DNA from: Steromphala cineraria
Taxonomy: Eukaryota > Mollusca > Gastropoda > Trochida > Trochidae
Assembly (NCBI GenBank): GCA_916613615.1
Contig: OU744735.1
Span: 56,776,582 to 56,840,581 of the forward strand
Reading direction: 5' to 3'
DNA length: 64,000 nucleotides
Under the pieces are notes generated by a model, which saw only the letters and a list, made by a program, of their open reading frames with translations, made no database searches and had not been told where the DNA came from. Position 1 is the stretch's first letter. The number at the start of each line of letters is the position of its first letter. This document shows positions 28,590 to 39,300 of this stretch, one piece after another. The translations under genes were made by a program, and so were the position numbers.

Positions 28590-29245
28590 TAATTTCACCT
28601 TTTGCTCCATGGTCTTTAGTTAAACTAATCGAGACTGTCAAGTTTCACCTTTTGCTCCATGGTCTTTAGTTAAACTAATCGAGACTGTCAAGTTTCACCT
28701 TTTTGCTCCATGGTCTTTAGTGAAACTAATGGAGACTGTCAAGTTTCACCTTTTGCTCCATGGTCTGTAGTGAAACTAATGGAGACTGTCAAGTTTCACC
28801 TTTTGATCCATGGTCTTTAGTTAAACCATGGTCTTTAGTTAAACTAATCGAGACTGTCAAGTTTCACCTTTTTGCTCCATGGTCTTTAGTGAAACTAATG
28901 GAGACTGTTAAGTTTCACCTTTTGCTCCATGGTCTGTAGTGAACTAATGGAGACTTGTCAAATTTCACCTTTTGATCCATGGTCTTTAGGTAAACCATGG
29001 TCTTTAGTTAAACTAATCGAGACTGTCAAGTTTCACCTTTTTGCTCCATGGTCTTTAGTGAAACTAATGGAGACTGTCAAGTTTCACCTTTTGCTCCATG
29101 GTCTGTAGTGAAACTAATGGAGACTGTCAAGTTTCACCTTTTGATCCATGGTCTTTAGTTAAACCATGGTCTTTAGTTAAACTAATCGAGACTGTCAAGT
29201 TTCACCTTTTTGCTCCATGGTCTTTAGTTAAACTAATAACATTTT
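28590..29245. repeat. 50-bp tandem array with about 168-bp higher-order period
   Basis: Units contain 'tttcaccttttgctccatgg' and 'aactaatcgagactgtcaag'. A compound marker 'gatccatggtctttagttaa' recurs at about 28806, 28973 and 29141, giving a 167-168-bp super-unit made of three full units plus a partial one. Single-base variants (tttttgc/ttttgc, gag/tgg) follow the super-unit. Confidence 0.9.
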
Positions 29246-30316
29246 CATCAAACAAACATACCAATCAAGTTCAATGCTAAATGATACAACCAATCAGCTT
29301 GGTAATCATCTAATTCCACGGAATGAGCAGTGTTAACGATTGCTCATTCCAAGGGACTAGCTGTCATATCACCGAGATTGGGCAAGCGCCCGCACATTGA
29401 CGGGGATTTGGCAATGCTCTTGACCAAGCCCAAGGAATGGGCAATTCCGGGAATTGGACACAACATATACACTCCTTGGCAGATTGGACTTCTATTCCAT
29501 AAGGGTCGCATTCGACCTAGAAAGCTGAAAAGCCTAAAAAGGTTTGTTTCGAGAACATGTTTCGCATTTTTTTAGTTATAGGTAAAAATGCACCCTTCAT
29601 TTTACCTTGAAACCGATAAACACTTAGTTTCTTATGATCAACCACTCTGAAAATTCAACATTTCTTTTATTTATATTTTGATACTGAACCAAAATAATCA
29701 AATATTCAAAAACTTCAAATTCAAAAGCAAAACTGTCAAACTTCAAATTCGACCTAGTATTTTATTTAATGAAACATTGTTTTATTCAATGAAATTATTT
29801 AAATTCAATGCAAAATAGTGTTCAGTTAATAAATGGCATTTAATGTATCTATCAAGAGAGCACGCTTAATAATCGCTCCATATTTTTTTAATAAATGTAA
29901 CAAAAGTTATAAAACACATTCCAGAGATAAAATGCAAACGCATTCGCTAACTGTTTCCTTAGCTTTAGACAGCAACAATGTGTCTTAGTTCATTTTATAT
30001 TTGGAATTCGTTTGAGCGAACATTCTTCAATTGTATTCATATGAATAAAAGGGTTGAAACGAGTGAGGCAACTTTTTGTTCTTCCTGTTCTGGGCCATTG
30101 CAAAACCTTTTAATTTTTGATGTGATGTTATATTGGTAGTGTACCTGAAACTTGCATCTCCCGACATTAGTAGTCAAGCTATTAAGAATTTAATGTGATC
30201 TGTTGTTTATGTTTGTTTCATCTAATTTCAATGTTTTCGAGTGCATCTACATGTATTTACATTGCAATGTACTGAATTTGTTTCTAATAACACATGGGAA
30301 AATGTGACGAAAGCAT
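29246..30316. other. Intergenic DNA, no recognised gene
   Basis: A short hairpin around 'gaatgagca' (29321-29351) precedes an 81-codon frame (29330-29575) that matches no family I know and has no splice or regulatory context. The rest is AT-rich and unremarkable. Confidence 0.5.
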
Positions 30317-30327
30317 AGTTGAACACA

Positions 30328-30741
30328 TTCTCTCTCCACAGAGGCAGCTCAGTCATATTTCCGTGTCGTTCAGCAAAGCTTTCGTTGAAATTTTACATCA
30401 AGGGAAGATAATTCTTCCTTCTACAAAACATTGCTTTTTACCTTCTCATTAATTTTTATTTGGTAAATTATTAAAGTAAAAATTATCATAAAACAAATAA
30501 TAATTTACCCAATTATAAAACAGTATCTTTCTAATAGAAAACCGTATCTATATCTGATTTTCAAATATTTTCCCTCTCACACTGTTACGACCGTTAAGAA
30601 TTCCTTATTTCGTGGATATCCAAAAGGGACATACTTAAGTTACAACTTTTTGCCGCTAGGGAAATCTGCTACAACCCCAGGATCTTGGCGTAATAGAACA
30701 GAGGCTTGCTCGCATTGAGCTGCCTCTGTGGGAAGAGAATC
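30328..30741. mobile_element. Family B MITE, copy 1
   Basis: The inverted ends are 'ttctctctccacagaggcag' and the complement of 'ctgcctctgtgggaagagaa'. An 11-bp direct repeat 'agttgaacaca' flanks it (30317-30327 and 30742-30752). Related copies are at 34558, 37361, 40582 and a fragment at 61710. A duplication of 9-11 bp suggests a Mutator-like (MULE) parent. Confidence 0.8.
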
Positions 30742-31032
30742 AGTTGAACACAAATTGAAAGTATGTTTATCAAATTATTTGACATATTTTGGTAATTTGT
30801 GAAAAAAACATACCTTTCAGTTAAAGAAGATTCAAAATTAATTTTTTTTCTTAATCATCCTTAAAGCTAGAATAAATACTATTGGAGCATTTGAACGACA
30901 TATTGCAAAAGAATATAAAAAAGAAATATTTTTAACATATGTCATCATATGTCTAAAAAGCAAATTCTAGAGATACCCTTTTTTTCTCGATGTACTATTA
31001 CCTTTGGACGTTGCTATGGTTTGTAAATATTA

Positions 31033-31180
31033 CAGTCTGATTACAATCGACCGTCCTCCAAGAATATAATAGGACAAATATTGTCTCTATCGGGGTTCTA
31101 ACCCCTCGGTCTGAATGCACCCAACTCTAAAAATTGTTCCTATTTTATTCCTCGAAGTTCGGTCGATTTTAATCAGACTG
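31033..31180. mobile_element. 148-bp MITE with 9-bp target duplication
   Basis: The ends are 'cagtctgattacaatcgacc' and the complement of 'ggtcgattttaatcagactg'. The flanking direct repeat 'taaatatta' lies at 31024-31032 and 31181-31189. No coding frame is present. An 8-9-bp duplication would fit hAT or MULE; I cannot decide. Confidence 0.85.
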
Positions 31181-31189
31181 TAAATATTA

Positions 31190-32075
31190 TCGATGAGTTT
31201 CGATTTATCAAGACAATGAAGATTGGACACTCGACTGGTTTACCATCAAGTGATTTCAGCCGAGGAAGAATGTAAACGTAAGCCCAGAATTTAGTCGAAT
31301 TATAAAGGGTACATCAGAATTTCAAATTGATTTCTATTCAATAGAATAATTCTAATTAATAATATTAATTACCAGGCCCGTAGCAAGGGGTTGTGGTTAG
31401 GGGATTGCTGACCTCAGATTTCCAACTCAAACATTAGAAACATGAGCTATACAAATTAATAGTTTGCACACACACTCTCCTGGATTCGTGCTACGGGGCT
31501 GCTTAAAGAATTCACAAGTAAAACAATAACAGTTTGAATGAGTACACAGACCAGTCAATCTAAGGTTTAATCTTTAACTCGCTGCAACTCTTTTAACAGT
31601 AAAACATCATGAATGAATCCCTAAGCAGCATATAAACAGTCTATAAAATTCTAAGTGGTGAAAGTATGTTCATTTTGTGATAAAACATGGACCTGTTTTT
31701 ATTCAATTTGGCTTTCTTTGCTGGGCCACCATAGAGTCAAAGGGAGAAAACTAGTGACTTTTGTGATGATCTTAACGTAAGTCAACATACACATCTCGAA
31801 TTTGAATCAGGGTTATTTCACCAATACTTGGTAAGTTTCTGACGTTTTTCAATCTGTAAGTGTTCAATAGACAGGTGTTAGACGCCTATTCCTGTTCAAT
31901 TATTATGTCGCATTACTGCACGGTTACCAGCTGTTGTAGGGGGTTGTCCACGAAATTTGCATGATTTTGATTTCGAATGGTAAACTCATTGTGAGTTTGC
32001 CTCTTTTTAAACTTTTTTGTCTTACGATTAACATGCGTCGACTAACACAGAGGTCACCTACACACACGACGGCCC
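31190..32075. other. Intergenic DNA, nothing recognised
   Basis: AT-rich sequence without a supported exon or repeat. Confidence 0.5.
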
Positions 32076-32079
32076 CGTG

Positions 32080-32535
32080 TCATCCAATGATTGAATCGTC
32101 ATATAACATGATCGGCTCAGTAATGTTCTGGGTGGCATCCCGGCTTCTGGAAGAACGGACTTGCATGTTGTTGTTGGACGTGTCACAGGCCAGCACTACT
32201 GGAACAACATCTGAGTAGCCCGTGGTGTGCCGTTTGCACCTCGCAACGACCGTCGTACCATCTTACAGGATGATAACGCTAGTCCAGGATTTCCTCAAAC
32301 AGCAGAATATCACTATATTACCATAGCCAGCGTTGAGTCCGGACCTGTCCCCCATCGCAAACGTCTAGAACATGCTTGGAAAATGGGTACATAAACATTA
32401 ACAGCCTCCAACCACTGTTCAAGTACTTGGCTTTGCATTGTAAAACGAGTGGAATATCCTTGGTCAAAATGACTTGAGACACCTCAATATGAGTATGCGA
32501 CGTCGTATCCGTGCCTGTCTAGCCAACTGAGGTGG
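32080..32535 (+). pseudogene. Decayed Tc1-like transposase, C-terminal half
   Basis: In shifting frames the plus strand reads SVMFWVASRL, ...TGQHYWNN, VQDFLKQQNITIL, a stretch matching the SPDLSPI motif, and MRRRIRACLAN. These are the last conserved blocks of Tc1-family DDE transposases, including the segment with the third catalytic acidic residue. Frameshifts and stops separate the blocks. No inverted terminal repeats were found. A different Tc1-like relic lies at 50.2-50.6 kb. Confidence 0.75.
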
Positions 32536-32539
32536 TTTA

Positions 32540-33940
32540 CTCGTTATTGACTGTGAAATCACCTCATGGTAACTCTGTTGTTTGAAGCCACATGTCGTTT
32601 CGCACTTGTTGCGAAAAATCTGTTTCACCGACAATTCTAAAGATAGGAATAATTTTATAAATTGTGAACTTCCTTTGAGTTTCTAATAATTTCTTGTGTC
32701 ATCCTTGGCCTTTTCATTTGCATTTTGTCAATTTTGAAAATCCATTATCCCATACTTTTTTAATAGTTTATAGTAGCGACTATTATCGCAGGTGAAAGAT
32801 TTCTTCTTCATCTCATTATTAACACTAACAATAAAGGTCTTGAGTGTGGTTTTCTCCCACCTACTTGATGGATAATGGATGTTTGGGCATACCCCGTTCA
32901 ACAGGTCTACTGACACTTACAAGTGAGTCAGTGGACAGCAAATTATTGGACATGCATCCTACTCACGGGGTTGACAACACAGTAGTGAGCGTGAGAATCA
33001 CTTAAACACCACAGTCAGGACAACTTCCTGTTATCGCCATGTCATTAGATGTAGATAATCAGGGTCCGTTGGACAACACACCAAGGGGACCTTACGTCAC
33101 AAAAGTAGCCTTAGTGCAATGTTAAAAGATGGCACTAACATAAACCTTAGTGTTAAATAGTCTTGTGCAATAACTCCCAAAACAAACGAGACTGCGAATC
33201 TGAACATCACAACAGATTAAAGATTAATGATGATAAGAACACGAGGAAGCTAATATATAATTTTCTTAATTTCTTTGTCGCATTTAGTAAATCATAAAGA
33301 TGCTCAGCGTACCTCTATTATTTCATAAAGAAAATGATGTTAACAGAATGATATACTTATGTTTTTGCAAATAAAAGTATATTGACGTAAACGCAGGGTT
33401 TTCTACTTCACATTTAGTTATGGTGTTATATTTCTTTTCGCCATCAGTATATATATGAAATTATTATTTCAAGCCGGTTCAAATGAATAAATGTCAACAT
33501 CACTACTTCTGGTAGATAAATACACGTATTATCCATTATTTATTTCAAGACACTCAACGATATTAACCTGTGTGTTCAATAAAAATTGGGGTATAGAAAC
33601 CGCACCCAGCACTATCAGTTAGGTAAAATTGAAATAAATTTTTAGACATTTTCCACAACTTAAACCGTTTAAACCACTGACGCAACTTAGATTAATGAGC
33701 GAGACTATCCTTCGAGTAGTACACTTCTGTTGACATTATCATTTCCGAAAAGAATTGATCTACAGATCGAGCGACCCTTAAGGTCTGTGACCGTCACAAT
33801 AGGAAAACAATAATAACCTCGGAAAAGGTAGTGTATACTTAATTATTGGTTATATTCATTCTTCACCATAGAGTTGACTTGACGATGCCTGTCAATGAGT
33901 TTTAAGATGAAATGCGCGATGTAGACTTGTAGAATTTGAT
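32540..33940. other. Intergenic DNA, nothing recognised
   Basis: No supported exon, RNA gene or repeat family was seen. A small complementary pair around 'gtaggtgggagaaaacca'-type sequence did not extend into an element. Confidence 0.45.
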
Positions 33941-33942
33941 TT

Positions 33943-34122
33943 ACAGTAGAACAGTGATATAGCGAACTCGGATATAGCGAACAATCGGACGCAGGGAACA
34001 ATTTTTTATGTCCCGTCAAAGGCTCCACCTATGCATGGCGGCAAAACGTGAGAAGCGAACACCGGATATAGTGAACTAAAATCTTTGGTCCCTGGGAGTT
34101 CGTAATATCCGTGTTCTACTGT
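33943..34122. mobile_element. 180-bp MITE with 'acagtagaac' ends
   Basis: The left end 'acagtagaacagtgatatag' and the complement of the right end 'ccgtgttctactgt' pair. Inside, 'ggatatagcgaac' occurs in both orientations. A half copy is at 24878-24950. Tc1/mariner-pogo relatives have similar 'cagt...aac' ends, but the TA duplication is not clear here. Confidence 0.65.
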
Positions 34123-34557
34123 TGTTTCGAGTGCCACAATTACAATCGATGCCTGATAGTATAGAGGGGAATCAATCGCTCACTTGACTCTAATACAATA
34201 CAGATTTTAAGTGTTTTGATGTTCGGAAGCGATTGGAAGCCCTGTGGTATTAACTTGGAGATAGAAAAAAAAGTGGTGAGAAAACATGTTTATGTTCAGT
34301 ATTCACGATTAAATGGTTCGTCCTCCACGTGTTTATTTATTGCCATTCATACACTTGGTTTGGTTTTCTTTATGATACTCACAACACACGTTAGTGGGAC
34401 TTGGCCTTGTCTCCAGCTACGTCGATACAGCTGCGATTATCTACGTCTGATCGTTCCACTCAACGTTCGATGACCATGTGAGAGAATCACGCCATACGCA
34501 TCTCAGATGCACCAATCTCGTGAACTTTGCGTTAGCACGCATTCCAACGGGACGCAC

Positions 34558-34909
34558 GTGCATCTGCATTCTCTCCCCACAGAGGCAGATCAAGTCATGT
34601 TGATTTAGCCTCTGTTTTATTACGCCGAAATCACTTGGTTCTGGCAGTTTCCCCTAGCGGAAAAAAATTTCATCACAATACATTTGAATTTCTTTATCAA
34701 ATGACATGGCTGCGCTCATGGAAAGGGTGGTTCATATCACAATGCTTTTGCCTTGATTCAGTAGCCAAAATGATGAATTAGAAACAGCGTCGCTGATTGC
34801 ACAACTAACTTTGATTGCCACCAATCAGTCATCTCCCTTTCTATTCCACAAACTAAATATAAATCAACATGACTTGATCTGCCTCTGTGGGGAGAGAATG
34901 CAGATGCAC
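34558..34909. mobile_element. Family B MITE, copy 2 (near-perfect ends)
   Basis: About 50 bp at each end are perfect inverses, from 'gtgcatctgcattctctccc' to 'gatcaagtcatgttgattt'. The interior matches the other family B copies ('ccaccctttccatg' in complement). The ends extend beyond the usual 'ttctctcc' terminus of the family because the flanks are themselves inverse. Confidence 0.85.
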
Positions 34910-35960
34910 CTTGCGTCTTAATATTTTGTGTGACATTGTCGTTGTCAAATAGATTGTTATTATTTCACACACAGTTATATTAATATTAGTTGAAAATTTG
35001 GCATATTTTTACCGTTAGAAGAGTTGTATTTGTTAAGTGGTTAATGTAAGTAGGGCCATTGTTGTTCATTTGCTTAAACGGTCACTGGACAACTCGCGCT
35101 ATGCATTAACAAAACGCCCCAAGGATCTTGAAATAAATTACTCCAAAGATTATCTTAGTTCGTAACTGAAATAATAAACTCTGAGTAATTCAATTTGTTA
35201 CATGGTGTATGGAAACGTTTTCAGTGTTTATGAACATGATTTGGGTCTGGGAATGGGGCCGAAAAAGAGGTCATCGGTAGAAGAAAATATATAGCAGACC
35301 ACCTGGTTTTAATTGTGCTTCGTCAGAGAGGTGCGGCACTTATCAGAAACAAAGTCAGGCTATTCTTTAGCCTATTTAAAGGACATAATTTTACCCATTC
35401 GTCCCAGTCTCACAAAAGGTTGGTTGTATCCGTTCACTTTATTACTTTCTTGATAATGAAATGGTTTTCAATTGTCAATTAGTCATGCTATAAGAGCCAA
35501 GCTAAATCTCTGCTATTCGACTTTAAAATTAATGGTTCGATTTGGTATACTTCAATAATTAGAGAGATAACTCTCTTATCAATATTTCGAATTAATTAAA
35601 TATTAACAAATTATTATCCTCAATTTGGCAGTATTTTTTATCTTGATATATTTGCTTATGAATCTCACACTGCCAGATAACATGATATTGTCATTTCTAT
35701 CAAAAACGAATGTATTGTGGAACAATAATTTGTATTTGACTATTCTTAAGACTTAGATTGACTGATTTACAATTATTAGAAACATAAGAAAAGCAGATTC
35801 TTATTCACGACATGCCTGCACCACGTAGCATTCACTCTGATGAGGAGTATTCATAAATACTACGAAAATATAGCGAAGTTGATATACAAAAACACATTGT
35901 AAATACAACAAAACGTCGTGTTATTGCAAAATCTTGCAAAGGTTTATCACATCCGTCATA
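34910..35960. other. AT-rich DNA upstream of the EF-hand gene
   Basis: No exon or named repeat is recognised. The promoter of the EF-hand gene may lie here or in the following MITE, but I see no motif that fixes it. Confidence 0.4.
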
Positions 35961-35962
35961 TC

Positions 35963-36313
35963 CTTTAAAGGATCAATAGCACGTTCTTTAAAAATTTACA
36001 ACTTAAATGTTTCACTGATAATTGTACATAAATGATACATTTATTATTTCGATAGTATCAACAATCTCATTATACAAACCAATCATCCATAGCCAGAGAA
36101 CACATTATAAAGATTCACATCAAGTCTGCCATTTTTGTATGAACACGTTTTATTAATTTTTGTAAGGAATCGCTTGTCTTAACTCACATTATATATCATA
36201 TTTATTACTGCTGTAAGTTTAAGTACATTGTATTTCAATTGGTACCATCTAATTTTATTTTCCTGACATCACCTTACAGTCCCCCCCTAAAAACGTGCTA
36301 CTGCCCCTTTAAA
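35963..36313 (+). mobile_element. Family A MITE, copy 1
   Basis: The right end is 'aaaacgtgctactgcccctt' and the left end is a degenerate complement ('aggatcaatagcacgttctt'). The interior carries 'agtctgccatttttgtatga', shared with copies at 43753, 56386 and 58572. It ends about 42 bp before the EF-hand start codon, next to a likely 5'-UTR splice acceptor. Confidence 0.8.
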
Positions 36314-36354
36314 GACTAATATTTAAACAGCAAAACTATGTGTTTCAGACCGTC

Positions 36355-39300
36355 ATGCATACCCTGATTGTTCTCGCCGCTCTGTGCGCTGTCAGCCTTG
36401 CTGCGTGAGTTATCTCCCTTTGTCTTCAAGTGTTTTATGGAATATTATATAATTATAGACTGGTGATGAGGTCAATACATGTAGACCAGAGGAAAACAAT
36501 ATTGACCGCGGACATATAAGATGAAAGGAAAGTATATTTTCTAGTCTTAATTTTTCTTTATAAAAAAACATAACTATTTATCTTTAAATGTACTTGATAT
36601 AGTTTACTTATTGTATGCACATATCATAACTTCATGTCCCGAAGCATATACATACTATACAAGCTGGAAATGCAGAATGCTGTTATTTATTGAATATTCA
36701 ATTCTAACTTTCGTTTATGTTCAATCATATTTTAGTGAGGTGTTTGGCACAACAAAACGATTAACACATAGTTTATTCACGCAATGGCGAATTGTCGAAC
36801 ATAAACGACATGTCAACATGTAGATTTGTTTTGCATTATCTCAAACAACTTTATAGATTGCTGCAAGTCGAGAAAAAATGATAACGAAAGGATGTAAGAG
36901 CTGCCATCCTGTTAAAAATATATGGGAGCAATTTGTCAAGTGCATAATTCGTGCAAACCCACCGTCAATCATCTGACGAACTCGAGATCGTTTTAATCCA
37001 GTTGTGACCGTTTTGTACGATTGATAACGGAAATCTTGATACCCAAAAAAGTGATGCCTTTATGCTAAGGAGATGGCACGGTCCGTTGCGCAGTTATAGG
37101 AACTCTCTTAATCTACATAAGGATTGATATATCTACGTGACGTTAGTAAAAACAAACATCTTATTCTCCTGATTTATGTTGCAGAGTGATCATGTCCCAC
37201 GCCCAAATGCAGGAGCACATCAAGATGGACTTTGTCAAAGTAGACTTGAGCAAGAATGGCGCTCTCGAGTTAGAGGAGTTCCTTAAGTATTACAACATGA
37301 TCGACCACAACCGTAGGTGTAACTAAAGTTGTTAAATTCAGCGTTGTTATGTATCTAACATTCTCTTCCAACAGAGGCAGATCAAGTCATGAAATGTTGA
37401 TACAGCCTCTTTTATATTACGCCAAATCCGTCGGTTCAGGCAGTTTCCCCTGGTGGGAAAAAAAGCACCATAATCCCTTTGAATTTGTTTATCAAATGAT
37501 AACGCTTCTGGCATGGAAAGGGTGGTTCATATCGGAATGCCTTTGCCACGATTCACTAGCCAATATGACGATTTTAGAACAGCTTCGCTGATTGCATAAC
37601 ATACTTTGAATTCCTCCAACCAGGCATCTCGCATTCCATCCCACAAACTCAGCGTAATATAACAGAGGCTGTATCAACATTTAATGACTTTATCTGCCCA
37701 TGTGAGGAGAGAATGTATTTTGAGGGGCGGATACAATATTTTCGTGGATCGGATGCGCTTGATAGTGTATCCGTGTATTTGATTATATCGCTTTTGATTT
37801 AAGAACATGTACTGACATACTTTCTTAATTTTTAAGTATGCGAATTTGCAACATTCTTTGGATTTCCCAATGTACATGCTTACAGATATGCTTTGGTAAG
37901 TTATCCCATTTTGCGTCAGAGCTATTTATCGAATTGACTATTGAAGGCGATCTAATCATACGTTCTCCTGGCTTGACTGAAAACATAATGACCAAACGGA
38001 TCTCTTGATCAATGCTTCGCCTTGAAATGTGAACAATACAATTAATCATATACAATATATATACATATATGGTCCAAATAAAAAAAGTGGAACCAATACA
38101 AAAAAATATTTTTAAAAAGTGGTCTATGACCCATATTTAAGGAATGTATTTTCACATATTCGTGTATTACAAAAAAGAAACAGCTAGACCAAACACATAC
38201 TGCAAAAAGATGTATGATATGATATGACATTAAAATATTGATATAACAGGAATATTAAGGAATATATTTTCATACACACCTTCATGTATCACAATAAAAA
38301 AACAGCGAGACAAAACAGACCATATATCAAAAATGAGAATTCTTACTTGACAATTGCTACAAAGCATAAACAAGTGAAAACAACTATGCAGGAAACTGAT
38401 CTACTTTTTGACTGGAAATGATTGTAAACCCCTGAAACAAGTCAGAAAATGTTTTGAATCATTAGCAGCCCTGTCTAAGGACGGGGCTGCTATCAGTTTT
38501 TGTGAAGTTTCCATCGCCGCCGCCGCCGCCGCCGCCGCACTCGTACTACTAGCTATAACTTTTTTCCACTGAGCTTTCCAGAACTCTTATTTATACCTTA
38601 CTACTCATACCTCGGGGGAACCATTTTGACACGTTCACTTTCAAGGTCAAAGGTCAAGGTCACGAGCTATGTATTCACTCTAAGAATTCCTTGTAAACGT
38701 GATAACTTGAAAAGTTTTTGTGCTATAAAGCTCTAACTTGGTATATATCATCCTTGGAAAAGTAAAAAACTTTGAAAAGGTTTTGGCTACAATCCGTCAA
38801 AGGTCAAGGTCACAGCAAGGTCATGACGTAAGCATGTTTTAGCGAAAATGCTTTATTTTAACTATGAACAATTTTAATCAATACATGATTGTTATACTCA
38901 ATAAAAAGTGTTCAATTATTGTGTGACCTTGATGGTTAAAGGTCAAGGTCATGAGATATGAGTTATTGCAATTCCTTGTAAACACAATAACTTGAAAAGC
39001 TTTTGTGCTATGAAGTTTAGATTTTGTATATATTATCTCTTGAGAAGTACAACATTTTCAAAAAGTTTTGGGTACTAACTGTCGAAGGTCCAGGTCACAG
39101 CAAGGTCAACATATATGGAGAAAATGGATTCATTTAATTTTTAACACTTTATTTCATTACAATAATGTTATACTCAATGAAATGTGTTCATTGATTGTGT
39201 GACCTTGAGTGTCAAAGGTCAAGGTCACGAGAAAATTCCCAATTTGGTGAGGCCTGTAAAAGGTGGAACAGGGTAAGGCGAAACCCAAAGTTCCGGGGCT

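Noticed and set aside
29330..29575. 81-codon frame GLAVISPRLGKRPHIDGD...
   Set aside because: Less AT-rich than its surroundings but no family resemblance and no repeat copy in the window; left unassigned.
34216..34473. 85-codon frame with a hydrophobic segment
   Set aside because: Not recognisable, no splice sites or neighbours supporting it; consistent with chance.
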